Source: Candidatus Uhrbacteria bacterium
GTDB taxonomy: Bacteria > Patescibacteriota > Patescibacteriia > 2-12-FULL-60-25
Direction of reading: 5' to 3'
Length of the DNA stretch: 64,000 nucleotides
NCBI GenBank assembly: GCA_030649995.1
Contig: JAUSEV010000048.1
Span: 1 to 64,000, forward strand
The notes beneath the pieces were generated by a model. It was not told the origin of the DNA and did no database searches. It saw nothing but the letters and a program-made list of their open reading frames with translations. Below are positions 17,430-25,830 of the stretch, one piece after another; the first letter of the stretch is position 1, and each line of letters begins with the position of its first letter. The position numbers were made by a program, and so were the translations under genes.

Positions 17430-18584
17430 TTATTCCTCCAACGGCTGGCCGATCGTGTAGTTGGTAAAAAACTCATCCGGAATGTCGTGAACCAAGCTGG
17501 ACCAGTTGGGTCCCCATAGGGAGCGAGCTTTGATTTCCGTCGGCACCCAACGCATGGTTCCAAACCCATCCACAACCACATACACACGCGGCGAGGTGGC
17601 TGATTTAACGAGCGTGCCCGGCTTAAACGTGACATTTCTTAATAACGCATAGTTTGCCAATGCCGTGGGAGCAACATTGATGACGCTGTCAAAATCCGGA
17701 TACCACGAGAGAAAAGTGGCGGTATTGGGAAAGCTCAAACGCTCCGTTCCGGGAAGAAGGCAATACACCGTAGGACTGACTCTGGTTCTCGCGATGTAGG
17801 TACATCCCAAATCTTGTTGATTGATAAAGACCGCGTTTTGATGATACTGAAAATAATTATCATGACTGAAAAAGCGATCGTGTTCGTTTGTTCCATACGT
17901 ATCAAGCCACGTCATAATCGCGCGAATATCCACAAGCTCATTGGTGGTGCTGGCGGTTTTTCCCGACTCGTAGGTGATGGTGACAACGCGCGTGGGAATG
18001 CCGATAAAATGAAATTTGGAATCAACCGCCGCGCCGCCGGAATCGCCCGGAGCGATCCCTGCGCTGGTTTGAATAAAGCCGCTCAAGAATCCTTGAATGA
18101 CCCCATGACTGGTCATGAGTTGATTTCCGCTTCCGGAATAACCGAACGTTTGAATCTGATCGCCAATTTGGGAAAATTCTTGCGTCGCGAGTGCCGGGAA
18201 TGGAAGGGTTAAAATGGTCTGACTGACAGGTTCACCGATTTGGAGGATGGCAAAATCGCGGCTTTTTTCCGGTTGATAGACGGAGCGATTGACCGCGGCT
18301 TTGTAAAAATAAAACGGCGGCTTTTTTGGATCTTCCAGAAAACCGATCAAGCATTCTTTGGCGGGGATGCCTGTTTCTATGTCTATCGCCACATGGGCGT
18401 TTGTCAGCACATATCCGCGGTCACCTTGAATGACCGTTCCGGAACCCTGGCGACGATCGCATTGCACCCAAACCACAGCCTGCCAGACTTTTTTTGGAAT
18501 CGCCACGTCCAGTTCCGCGTAGGCCGGAGCCACCTGGGTCAGAAAAAAAATGATGATGGGCAGGCTCAAAAAGTATCGTCGCAT
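17430..18584 (-). CDS. secreted trypsin-like serine protease
   Basis: The 384-residue protein has a signal peptide (hydrophobic to about residue 20, AYA cleavage-like site near 21-23). A trypsin-like domain follows with a visible catalytic triad: H64 in LTNAHV, D110 in SRDFAIL and S182 in GDSGG. This resembles the DegP/HtrA protease core, but no PDZ domain follows. Instead residues about 265-384 hold two copies of a small motif (VYCLLPGTERLSFP... and VYVVVDGFGTMRWVP...), possibly a cell-surface binding repeat. It probably works outside the cytoplasmic membrane. Confidence 0.85.
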   Translation of the reverse strand: MRRYFLSLPIIIFFLTQVAPAYAELDVAIPKKVWQAVVWVQCDRRQGSGTVIQGDRGYVLTNAHVAIDIETGIPAKECLIGFLEDPKKPPFYFYKAAVNRSVYQPEKSRDFAILQIGEPVSQTILTLPFPALATQEFSQIGDQIQTFGYSGSGNQLMTSHGVIQGFLSGFIQTSAGIAPGDSGGAAVDSKFHFIGIPTRVVTITYESGKTASTTNELVDIRAIMTWLDTYGTNEHDRFFSHDNYFQYHQNAVFINQQDLGCTYIARTRVSPTVYCLLPGTERLSFPNTATFLSWYPDFDSVINVAPTALANYALLRNVTFKPGTLVKSATSPRVYVVVDGFGTMRWVPTEIKARSLWGPNWSSLVHDIPDEFFTNYTIGQPLEE

Positions 18585-18668
18585 AACATTTGTTTGTATG
18601 TTCAGCCCAGTGTAGCAGACAAAAAACGCTTGTGCTATTCTGGGCTTCTATGATCCATGTATTGAACT

Positions 18669-19250
18669 ATGAGGCGTGAAATTGTTTTAGATATTGAAAC
18701 GCGGAATACCTTTCAAGACATCGGTGTGTATAACCCCGCGCTTTTGCAGGTCTCTTTAGTCGGGGTGTATTTTTATGAAACAGACTCTTTTGAGTCCTTT
18801 TTGGAAGAGGATTTACCAAAACTCTGGCCTCGTCTGGAACGAGCCGATTGCATTATCGGTTACAACCTTATCGGCTTTGATTATCCCTGTTTGCAATCTT
18901 ATTACACGGGCGATATCTTACGGCTGCCGACCATAGATCTCTTGGCGGAAATTGAAAAAAAATTAGGGTTTCGCATAAAACTGGATTCAGTGGCCCAGGG
19001 GACCCTTGGGATGGGGAAGAGCGGCGACGGTTTGATGGCGGTAGAGTATTGGCGCAAGGGAGAGATCGAAAAATTACGTGAATATTGTTTGCAAGACGTT
19101 CGAGTGACGCGAGACGTGTATGAGCACGCTTTGCGCCATGGAGAAGTTCAATTTTTTGATCGTCAAGGTCAAAAACAAACGATTCCACTACCCCTCTCGC
19201 CTCCGGAATCAAAGGATCGACCGGCGATGAACCTGTCCTTGGGACTTTAA
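18669..19250 (+). CDS. MrfB/YprB-like 3'-5' exonuclease (RNase H-like fold)
   Basis: The 193-residue protein has DEDD-type exonuclease motifs: Exo I in IVLDIETRN (D8, E10), Exo II in IIGYNLIGFDYP, and Exo III in YCLQDVRVTRDVY. The closest recalled family is YprB/MrfB, the nuclease partner of the helicase YprA/MrfA in mitomycin-lesion repair in Bacillus. No such helicase is adjacent here. It precedes nrdJ on the same strand, but nrdJ has its own promoter. Confidence 0.78.
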   Translation: MRREIVLDIETRNTFQDIGVYNPALLQVSLVGVYFYETDSFESFLEEDLPKLWPRLERADCIIGYNLIGFDYPCLQSYYTGDILRLPTIDLLAEIEKKLGFRIKLDSVAQGTLGMGKSGDGLMAVEYWRKGEIEKLREYCLQDVRVTRDVYEHALRHGEVQFFDRQGQKQTIPLPLSPPESKDRPAMNLSLGL

Positions 19251-19303
19251 ACAACATTATCCACAGAAAGGGTCGCAAAAGAGTTCTTGACCACTATATC
19301 TTG

Positions 19304-19312
19304 TGGTATAAT
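19304..19312 (+). promoter_or_regulatory. extended -10 promoter of nrdJ
   Basis: TGGTATAAT is a perfect extended -10 element. A TTGACC sequence lies 14 bases upstream of TATAAT, too close for an ordinary -35. Transcription would start near 19319, giving a leader of about 40 bases to the ATG at 19359. No B12 riboswitch is apparent in that short leader. Confidence 0.75.
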
Positions 19313-19358
19313 TCAATTTCAGCCACAATATATAGACACTTATTCTTTAACGATTTAT

Positions 19359-22300
19359 ATGAGTGAACACACTTTCTCTCCCGTTACCTCCTCCGAAACG
19401 CACCCCAAAGATTTATTGGAAGCCAAGCAAGCCGCTCAAGCCGTATGGCAGTATGTGACCTCGGTCAAATCCATAAAAAAACGCGATGGCCGCAGCGAAG
19501 ATTTCCAACCAGAAAAGCTCGAAAAAGCGATCCGACGCGCTTTTCTTGACGCCGGCACGCAAGACGAAGCTCTCATCCGCGCCACGGCGGAAAATGTGGT
19601 ATCTCGCCTGCAACATCGTTTCGACGGATTGCAAGTTCCAACGGCTGACGAAGTGAGAGAGATCGTCAGTTTAACGCTTATTGATCGAAATTTGATTCAT
19701 ATTGCGAAACGGTATTTGGAATATCGATCACAAACTTTGCGTGTGAGCGATCAACCCGTTTATGGAAAGGGAATCCACGTTTCACGATTTTACACAGAAC
19801 CCGCGATCCATCCGTTTGATGCCATTTCGTGGGAAAAACGCGATGCCGTTATCACCAATGACAAAGGGAAAGTGGTTTTTGAACAAAAAGAAGTGGAGGT
19901 ACCGAAATTTTATTCGCAAACGGCAACCAACATTATCGTTTCCAAATATTTTCGAGGCAGATTAGGCACTTCGGAACGAGAAACTTCCGTCCGTCAATTG
20001 GTCAATCGAGTAGCAAAAACCATAGCCGGTTGGGGTCGTCGCGGCGGATATTTTGCGATCGCGGAAGATGCCGATGCTTTTGAAGCCGAGCTCACATCCA
20101 TTCTCGTCAATCAACGCGCCGCTTTTAACAGCCCTGTCTGGTTTAACGTGGGCGTCAATCCAAAGCCGCAATGCTCGGCTTGTTTCATCAATTCGGTACA
20201 GGACGACATGCGCTCCATTTTGAATCTTGCGGTTACGGAAGGGATGTTGTTTAAGTATGGCTCCGGCTCCGGCGCCAATCTCTGGCGTTTACGGTCATCC
20301 AAAGAAAACCTTTCGCAATCATCGGGAAAATCATCCGGCCCGGTCTCTTTCATGCGTGGACTCGATGCTTTTGCCGGGGTCATTAAGAGCGGCGGCAAAA
20401 CACGTCGCGCCGCCAAAATGGTGGTGTTGAACGCGGATCATCCCGACATCATGGAATTTGTTTGGTGTAAAGCAAAAGAAGAACGCAAAGCGCACGCGTT
20501 AATTGATTCGGGTTATGACGGAGGCATCAATGGCGAAGCGTACAGTTCCATCTTTTTCCAGAACGCCAATAATTCCGTGCGAGTCAGCGATGAGTTTATG
20601 CGAGCGGCGGAAACGGATGGCGAGTGGTGGACGCGCTTTGTGACCAACCGAGAACCCTGCGAACGATTTCACGCTCGTGAGATTATGAACCAAGTCGCCC
20701 AAGCGGCATGGGAATGCGGTGATCCGGGCGTGCAGTATGACACTACGATCAACGATTGGCACACGTGTTCAAATACCGATCGCATTCACGCTTCAAACCC
20801 CTGTTCGGAATACATGTTTTTGGATGATTCAGCCTGCAATCTCGCCTCCATCAATCTTATGCGTTGCCGGAAAGCCAATGGTGATTTTGATGTGACCGCC
20901 TACGAACACTGTTGCCGCATCATGATTATGGCGCAAGAGATTGTGGTGGATTTTTCCAGTTACCCGACGCCGGCCATTGAACAAAATTCGCATGATTATC
21001 GTCCTTTGGGTTTGGGTTATGCGAATCTTGGCTCGCTCCTTATGTCCATGGGGTTGGCCTATGATTCCGACGAAGGGAGAAATATCGCCGCGGCCGTAAG
21101 TTCGGTCATGTCCGGGGTCGCTTACGAACAATCCTCCAACATCGCGGAAAAACTCGGGGCATTTCGCGGGTATGCCAAAAACGAACAACCCATGCTGCGG
21201 GTGATGCGCAAACACCGTGATGCGGCGTTGCAAATTTCCCCACAAGGCGTGCCACAAGATCTTTGGCAAGAAGCTCGCGTCTGTTGGGACAGAACCGTGG
21301 CGGCAGGGGAAAAATTCGGATATAAAAATTCGCAAATTTCCGTGATCGCTCCAACCGGAACCATCTCGTTTTTGATGGATTGTTCCACCACGGGCATTGA
21401 ACCGGATATCGCGCTCGTCAAATACAAATGGTTGGTGGGTGGGGGTATGATGAAAATGGTGAATGATACCGTTCCCGAGGCTCTGCGTCGTTTAAGCTAT
21501 TCCGAGGAGGAGTGTAAAGATATTCTGGCGTATATCGATCAGCATGACACGATCGAAGGCACTCCACACCTCAAGGCATCTCACCTTTCAATTTTTGATT
21601 GCGCTTTTAAGCCGGCTAAAGGTGAACGATCCATTCATTACACGGGTCATGTAAAAATGATGGCGGCGGTGCAACCGTTTATTTCCGGCGCCATTTCCAA
21701 AACCGTCAACATGCCCGAACATGTCACAACGGAAGAGATCGCTCAAGTGTATCTCCAAGGTTGGAAACTTGGACTCAAAGCGATCGCCATTTACCGCGAT
21801 GGCTGTAAAAGATCACAACCGTTGACAACAAGTCGGGAAGAGGTGACAAAGAAAAAGGAAAATCCATCTGTCATTGCGAGGAACGAGTCTTCGAGTGACG
21901 CGGCGATCTCCGAAAAAGAAGAGAGATTGCTTCACTTCGTTCGCAATGACACTCAAGCGCCTCGTCGTCGGCGCTTGAGCGATGAGCGGCGTTCGATTAC
22001 GCACAAATTCCAAATAGGTTCCCATCAAGGGTATATCACCGTCGGTCTGTACGATGATGGAACGCCCGGCGAAGTGTTTATTACCATGAACAAAGAGGGG
22101 AGCGTGATCAAAGGATTGGTGGACTCGTTTGCCACGGCGATTTCCATCGGCTTGCAATATGGCGTGCCGCTCAAATTGTGGGTGGATAAATTCGCGCATG
22201 TGCGCTTTGAACCTTCCGGTTTTACCCAAAATCCGCAAATTCGCGTGGCCAAATCCATCGTGGATTACATTTTTCGATGGCTTGCCCTCAAATTTTTGTC

Positions 22301-22544
22301 GCTCGAAGATCGCGCCTCTATCGGGCTAAACAACCTTGACGAAATTAAAATTCCAACCTTGGCGGAAACCGTGGCATCGGTCGTTACGTCGATTCCCGTG
22401 CAACAAACCTCGCTTTTACCAAATCCTCCAACCTTCAACAATCAAGCCGACGCTCCCGCCTGCGACACATGCGGTTCCATCATGGTGCGTAACGCGGCCT
22501 GCTACAAATGCTTGAATTGCGGAGCAACGAGCGGGTGTTCATAA
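19359..22544 (+). CDS. nrdJ: adenosylcobalamin-dependent ribonucleotide reductase (class II)
   Basis: NrdJ reduces ribonucleotides to deoxyribonucleotides using adenosylcobalamin. An ATP-cone lies near residues 35-110 (IKKRDGRSEDFQPEKLEKAI). The catalytic barrel includes FNSPVWFNVG, QCSACFINSV, NPCSEYMFLDDSACNLASIN and APTGTISFLMDCSTTGIEP. The C-terminus ends in a zinc-ribbon-like CDTCG...CYKCLNCGATSGC that would re-reduce the active site. I chose the ATG at 19359; the frame is open to 19287 but that part overlaps the promoter. About residues 837-864 are encoded by a family B repeat inserted in frame. Confidence 0.95.
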   Translation: MSEHTFSPVTSSETHPKDLLEAKQAAQAVWQYVTSVKSIKKRDGRSEDFQPEKLEKAIRRAFLDAGTQDEALIRATAENVVSRLQHRFDGLQVPTADEVREIVSLTLIDRNLIHIAKRYLEYRSQTLRVSDQPVYGKGIHVSRFYTEPAIHPFDAISWEKRDAVITNDKGKVVFEQKEVEVPKFYSQTATNIIVSKYFRGRLGTSERETSVRQLVNRVAKTIAGWGRRGGYFAIAEDADAFEAELTSILVNQRAAFNSPVWFNVGVNPKPQCSACFINSVQDDMRSILNLAVTEGMLFKYGSGSGANLWRLRSSKENLSQSSGKSSGPVSFMRGLDAFAGVIKSGGKTRRAAKMVVLNADHPDIMEFVWCKAKEERKAHALIDSGYDGGINGEAYSSIFFQNANNSVRVSDEFMRAAETDGEWWTRFVTNREPCERFHAREIMNQVAQAAWECGDPGVQYDTTINDWHTCSNTDRIHASNPCSEYMFLDDSACNLASINLMRCRKANGDFDVTAYEHCCRIMIMAQEIVVDFSSYPTPAIEQNSHDYRPLGLGYANLGSLLMSMGLAYDSDEGRNIAAAVSSVMSGVAYEQSSNIAEKLGAFRGYAKNEQPMLRVMRKHRDAALQISPQGVPQDLWQEARVCWDRTVAAGEKFGYKNSQISVIAPTGTISFLMDCSTTGIEPDIALVKYKWLVGGGMMKMVNDTVPEALRRLSYSEEECKDILAYIDQHDTIEGTPHLKASHLSIFDCAFKPAKGERSIHYTGHVKMMAAVQPFISGAISKTVNMPEHVTTEEIAQVYLQGWKLGLKAIAIYRDGCKRSQPLTTSREEVTKKKENPSVIARNESSSDAAISEKEERLLHFVRNDTQAPRRRRLSDERRSITHKFQIGSHQGYITVGLYDDGTPGEVFITMNKEGSVIKGLVDSFATAISIGLQYGVPLKLWVDKFAHVRFEPSGFTQNPQIRVAKSIVDYIFRWLALKFLSLEDRASIGLNNLDEIKIPTLAETVASVVTSIPVQQTSLLPNPPTFNNQADAPACDTCGSIMVRNAACYKCLNCGATSGCS
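21869..21951. repeat. family B palindromic repeat inside nrdJ
   Basis: The element begins TGTCATTGCGAGGAACGAG and ends GTTCGCAATGACA, with a central GGCGATCTC/GAGATTGC palindrome. It is translated as SVIARNESSSDAAIS and following residues between the catalytic domain and the C-terminal region. The inverted copy in valS (49955-50037) gives SVIARSESASDAAIS. Confidence 0.9.
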
Positions 22545-22558
22545 AAATTCGCGCTCTT

Positions 22559-22646
22559 TGTCATTGCGAGGAGTTCGACGACAAAGCAATCTCCCCGAAG
22601 CTAAGAGATTGCCGCGTCACTCGAAGACTCGCTCCTCGCAATGACA
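22559..22646. repeat. family B palindromic repeat downstream of nrdJ
   Basis: TGTCATTGCGAGGAG at the left and CTCCTCGCAATGACA at the right, with inner CAATCTCC/GAGATTGCC arms, form an imperfect palindrome of about 88 bases. It lies between nrdJ and the terminator of the convergent orphan gene. Confidence 0.9.
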
Positions 22647-22659
22647 GAAGTTGGTAAAT

Positions 22660-22693
22660 AAAAAAAGACCCGCGCTTGAGTTCAGCGTGGGTC
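22660..22693 (-). terminator. intrinsic terminator of the 22.7-kb orphan gene
   Basis: On the minus strand GACCCACGCTG and CAGCGCGGGTC-like arms (22693-22667) form a GC-rich hairpin followed by seven T residues. It sits just after the stop codon of the minus-strand gene. Confidence 0.85.
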
Positions 22694-22706
22694 GAAGGAC
22701 CATGGA

Positions 22707-23096
22707 TCAGTGACGTCCTGCCGACGCGTGGGTCTGACCGTTCGCCATGGACAGCTCGCGACCGAGGAAGGTGACCTGCAGGGTTGTGTGGGAGAGTACC
22801 ACCTCGAAGTGGTGCTTCCGACCACCCATGCCGAAGTCGGTGGACAAATTTCCTACCTCCTTTTCTTTCGGGCTGCGTTCGCAGCCGTCATCGAGCTCGA
22901 GATCTTGCACGGTGATCTGCGCCCTGACGTGCTTTACGAGCGCAAGCCAGAGCCTGCTGTCGGTCATGTCTCGGTTTACGATGACACTCGCGCCCGTGGC
23001 AGACAAAGCCGAGAAGTTGACCTCCAGCATCCATTTCCAGAAGATTGCCGCTGCGGCTCCGGCATCGAAACGAATGGACCTTACTCCGGTGGGCAT
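22707..23096 (-). CDS. hypothetical orphan protein
   Basis: This 129-residue soluble protein is not recognised; no motif or TM segment is evident. It contains a hydrophobic beta-like region near residues 95-115 (HHFEVVLSHTTLQVTFLG). The start at 23096 is set by AGGAGG four bases upstream. The frame stays open upstream to 23156, but those codons lie in the leader. It has its own promoter and terminator and better ribosome-binding signals than most neighbours. Confidence 0.7.
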   Translation of the reverse strand: MPTGVRSIRFDAGAAAAIFWKWMLEVNFSALSATGASVIVNRDMTDSRLWLALVKHVRAQITVQDLELDDGCERSPKEKEVGNLSTDFGMGGRKHHFEVVLSHTTLQVTFLGRELSMANGQTHASAGRH

Positions 23097-23144
23097 GATG
23101 CCTCCTGTGTGGATGGTGAAAGAACCGGTTAAAATGACACTCAT

Positions 23145-23173
23145 ATAATCTAACAAAACTGAAGTTTTGTCAA
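23145..23173 (-). promoter_or_regulatory. sigma-70 promoter of the 22.7-kb orphan gene
   Basis: On the minus strand TTGACA (23173-23168), a 17-base spacer and GATTAT (23150-23145) form a good promoter. The -35 box lies three bases from the divergent cobalamin adenosyltransferase start codon. Confidence 0.75.
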
Positions 23174-23176
23174 CCT

Positions 23177-23737
23177 ATGCCAGATTCTCGACCGGAAAAG
23201 TGGGGTTTGATTCAGCTTTTCACCGGAAATGGCAAGGGAAAGACTACGGCCGCTTTGGGGACGGCTATACGAGCCATCGCCAAAGGAAAAAAAGTCGCCA
23301 TCGTCTTTTTTGACAAGGGCGGGGAGACGCATTATTCGGAACGCGAGCTGATCAAATTGCGACTGCCTGAAATCGATCTGTATCCAACAGGTCTTGATCG
23401 CATTGATCCAAAAACAAATAAATTTCGTTTTGGTGTGATTGATGAAGATCGTCAAGAAGGGGAGCGAGGGCTTTCCATCATCAAAAAATTGTTTGATGAA
23501 CAGCGTCACGATCTTATTATCTTGGACGAAATAAATTCTTCAACAGCCCTTGGCATCATCCAAGAAATTGACGTGCTCGCGCTTCTCGATCATCGGCCGC
23601 CGAATATCGAACTTATTTTGACCGGTCGCGACGCTCCCCAATCATTCAAAGACAAAGCCGATCTCGTCACAGACATGACGCTCGTCAAACACTATTTTTA
23701 TCACGGAGTTCCGGCGAGAGAGGGTTTGGATTTTTGA
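23177..23737 (+). CDS. cobO: corrinoid adenosyltransferase, CobO/BtuR type
   Basis: The 186-residue protein transfers adenosyl from ATP to cob(I)alamin or cobyrinate. The atypical P-loop FTGNGKGKTTAALG at residues 15-28 and the C-terminal LDEINSSTALG and ILTGRDAPQSFKDKADLVTDMTLVKHYF are characteristic. No other cobalamin biosynthesis gene is in the window, so it probably adenosylates salvaged corrinoid. It lies 630 bases after nrdJ on the same strand, and the product is the cofactor NrdJ needs; the two are separated by an orphan gene on the other strand. Confidence 0.92.
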   Translation: MPDSRPEKWGLIQLFTGNGKGKTTAALGTAIRAIAKGKKVAIVFFDKGGETHYSERELIKLRLPEIDLYPTGLDRIDPKTNKFRFGVIDEDRQEGERGLSIIKKLFDEQRHDLIILDEINSSTALGIIQEIDVLALLDHRPPNIELILTGRDAPQSFKDKADLVTDMTLVKHYFYHGVPAREGLDF

Positions 23738-23748
23738 TCGGACAGCCC

Positions 23749-23777
23749 TTGACAAAAGACCATTTTTATGCTATACT
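23749..23777 (+). promoter_or_regulatory. consensus sigma-70 promoter of the 23.9-kb orphan gene
   Basis: TTGACA (23749-23754), a 17-base spacer and TATACT (23772-23777) make one of the strongest promoters in the window. Transcription would start near 23784, giving a structured leader of about 150 bases. Confidence 0.9.
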
Positions 23778-23783
23778 ATTTAT

Positions 23784-23930
23784 TGAAAATGGCTGATAAA
23801 GCCATGAAAAAACCCTGATTCTGCGCGAGCTGATCACAAAGAGAGAGGTGATCAATTCTTGCAGAGCCGGGGATCATCAAAAGATGACTCCTTGACGGCT
23901 CGATCAAAAAGATGACCGAGGAGGTCAAGC
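23784..23930 (+). promoter_or_regulatory. structured 5' leader with a nine-codon ORF
   Basis: The leader opens with a hairpin ATGGCT-GATAA-AGCCAT (23789-23805) that is also the start of a tiny ORF, MADKAMKKP (23789-23818). A second stem is TGATCAC/GTGATCA (23831-23837 with 23848-23854) within outer TCTGC/GCAGA. A third, GAGCC...GGCTC, surrounds GGATCATC/GATGACTCC. A last hairpin, GACC-GAGGA-GGTC (23914-23926), holds the AGGAGG ribosome-binding site of the next gene. It matches no riboswitch I know. Confidence 0.6.
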
Positions 23931-24203
23931 ATGAATTGGGGACAGCTGTTCCATCGCGTTTTCACCCGTCCGGCATGGTTCTTCGGAACCCTCGCGCTTC
24001 TGGGGTTCATCACCCTCATGATCGCGAGCGTCATCAGCCCGGGCCTGCCGGAGCGGATGATGATGGCCGTGTGGGTCGCGGTACGCCCGATGTTCCAGCT
24101 CCTCTTCGAGGCCGCGGTGGTAATCTTCATCGTCGGCTACGGACTCCGGATGCTCGTCGGAGGAGGACACAGGAGCGGAGGAGGAAACCGCGGGGGGCAC
24201 TGA
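23931..24203 (+). CDS. hypothetical two-TM small membrane protein
   Basis: A 90-residue protein with two hydrophobic helices (about residues 14-35 and 47-75) and a Gly/Arg/His-rich tail (GGGHRSGGGNRGGH). AGGAGG lies six bases before the ATG. The coding sequence is GC-rich compared with its neighbours. It has a consensus promoter, a long structured leader and a dedicated terminator, so it is probably well expressed. The function is unknown. Confidence 0.75.
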   Translation: MNWGQLFHRVFTRPAWFFGTLALLGFITLMIASVISPGLPERMMMAVWVAVRPMFQLLFEAAVVIFIVGYGLRMLVGGGHRSGGGNRGGH

Positions 24204-24255
24204 AAGAAAAACGCGCGAGTCCGATCGAATGCCCCATCGATCGCTCGTGCCTGAC

Positions 24256-24291
24256 TCCCGTCGAAAGCTCTTCGGCGGGATCGTTTTATTT
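24256..24291 (+). terminator. intrinsic terminator of the 23.9-kb orphan gene
   Basis: TCCCGTCGAA and TTCGGCGGGA pair (one G-U) around a five-base loop, followed by TCGTTTTATTTATT. It lies about 50 bases after the stop codon. Confidence 0.75.
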
Positions 24292-24547
24292 ATTCTTCTT
24301 CTTCGACCCCCAAATCCTGTAAACTCATCTCTTCCCTTTTAATTTGTTTTTCCAAACGATCTAATGCTTTCAGTCCATCCACCTCTTCCTCTTCGTCAAC
24401 AATTTCTTCAACAACCTTGGGCTCACCCTCATCATCAAGTTCTTTTTCATCTTTTGATAAAACATCGATCGCGGCGAGATTTCCCAAATCCTCGGCCTCA
24501 TCCAATCCTTGAGTATTCCAGTCATCGTCTCTTGGTCCGTATGTCAT
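24290..24547 (-). CDS. hypothetical acidic protein
   Basis: An 85-residue, strongly acidic protein rich in Glu and Asp, with a helical C-terminal half (DGLKALDRLEKQIKREEM). No enzymatic motif is seen. The start could be at 24547 (MTYGPRDDDW) or at upstream in-frame ATGs, 24556 or 24583. No Shine-Dalgarno sequence is visible at any of them. Small acidic proteins of this kind are common in CPR genomes. Confidence 0.6.
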   Translation of the reverse strand: MTYGPRDDDWNTQGLDEAEDLGNLAAIDVLSKDEKELDDEGEPKVVEEIVDEEEEVDGLKALDRLEKQIKREEMSLQDLGVEEEE

Positions 24548-24672
24548 AAAAGTCATAAGGGTTATTGTCGGCGAAGATAACACAAGAGTGTCTATAAGGG
24601 GAGTGTGGATAAGTCAAGGGGCCTATGGCGCGACGTATAGCTTAGGAAAAGAAAATGATATAAGCTGTGGTC

Positions 24673-25710
24673 ATGTTTGAAATTATGCTGATCGTTCTTG
24701 TAGTGGTGGGTTTTGCCATACTTTTTTGGCTGATCGTCAAACTCCAACGCGCGCAAGCACCTCCCATGGACCCGCAAGCCCTCCTGCTTTTGCAACGTCA
24801 GATTGAAACATTCAATCAGGATATGAAGGGATCTCTTACGGAAAACGTTCGCCAGCAACAAACCGCGAGCCATCAGATGACGAGCGCGGTACGTGATGTC
24901 ACGGAACGTCTCGTCAAAATTGAGGAAACGAATAAACAAGTTTTATCCTTTTCCGGTCAGCTCGAAAATCTGCAACGCATTTTGACGAATCCAAAACAAC
25001 GCGGCATCCTCGGTGAATATTATTTGGAAACGCTGCTCAAAAATATTTTTGCGCCGGATCAATATCAGATGCAGTACAAATTTAAAGATGGAGAAATCGT
25101 GGATGCCGCGATTTTTGTGCAAAATAAAATCGTACCGGTGGATTCAAAATTCAGTTTGGAGAATTACAACCGTTTAGTGATGGAACAAAATGAGACGGAA
25201 CGTGAACGCTTGGAAAAACTTTTTGTCAACGATCTTAAAACGCGTATAAAAGAAACGGCAAAATACGTACGGCCGGAAGAGGGGACTATGGATTTTGCTT
25301 TTATGTTTATTCCGCATGAAGCGATTTATTATGATTTGTTGATTAACAAAATCGGCGCGGTCACGGATGACACGGAAAATTTGTTGCAAAAAGCGGCGAG
25401 CACGTATCACGTGATCATCGTTTCTCCCACCTCATTCACCGCGTATCTGCAAACGGTGTTGCAAGGGTTAAAAGCGCTGAAAATAGAAGAGCAAGCCAAG
25501 GAGATACGCGTGCGCATCGCGGATCTCTCAAAACATCTTCAAGCCTATGAACAGCATCATCAGGCGATCGGCCGAAATTTAGGCACCACGGTCAACCAAT
25601 ATAATTTGTCCAACAGAGAATTTGCAAAAATTGATAAAGACATGCTCAAAGTTACGGGGCAGGGGATGGGATTCCAACCCACTTTGATTGATAAGCCGCA
25701 GGATGAGTAG
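24673..25710 (+). CDS. rmuC: DNA recombination protein RmuC homologue
   Basis: The 345-residue protein has an N-terminal TM helix (about residues 1-22), a coiled-coil region, and the RmuC core with GILGEYYLETLLKNIF, VPVDSKFSLENYNRL, FAFMFIPHEAIYYDLL and IIVSPTSFTAYLQTV. RmuC proteins limit rearrangements between inverted repeats in Escherichia coli and carry a PD-(D/E)XK-like nuclease fold. That link is notable in a genome full of inverted repeats, but causality is not implied. A GTG two codons earlier is an alternative start. Confidence 0.9.
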   Translation: MFEIMLIVLVVVGFAILFWLIVKLQRAQAPPMDPQALLLLQRQIETFNQDMKGSLTENVRQQQTASHQMTSAVRDVTERLVKIEETNKQVLSFSGQLENLQRILTNPKQRGILGEYYLETLLKNIFAPDQYQMQYKFKDGEIVDAAIFVQNKIVPVDSKFSLENYNRLVMEQNETERERLEKLFVNDLKTRIKETAKYVRPEEGTMDFAFMFIPHEAIYYDLLINKIGAVTDDTENLLQKAASTYHVIIVSPTSFTAYLQTVLQGLKALKIEEQAKEIRVRIADLSKHLQAYEQHHQAIGRNLGTTVNQYNLSNREFAKIDKDMLKVTGQGMGFQPTLIDKPQDE

Positions 25711-25721
25711 ACTATAAAATT

Positions 25722-25811
25722 GTGTCATTCTGAACGAAGTCAGACGGAGTGAAGAATCTTCCTGTTCGATCGAAGATCCTTCGTTGCATCGGATTTCACT
25801 CAGGATGACAG
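25722..25811. repeat. family A palindromic repeat, copy 4 (core only)
   Basis: GTCATTCTGAACGAAGTC at the left and TCACTCAGGATGACAG at the right enclose the GAAGAATCTTCC...GAAGATCCTTCG centre. Unlike the other copies it lacks the outer GGGGTATTGA flanks. It lies between rmuC and the DUF218 gene. Confidence 0.85.
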
Positions 25812-25830
25812 AAACGAACATAGCAAGTTT

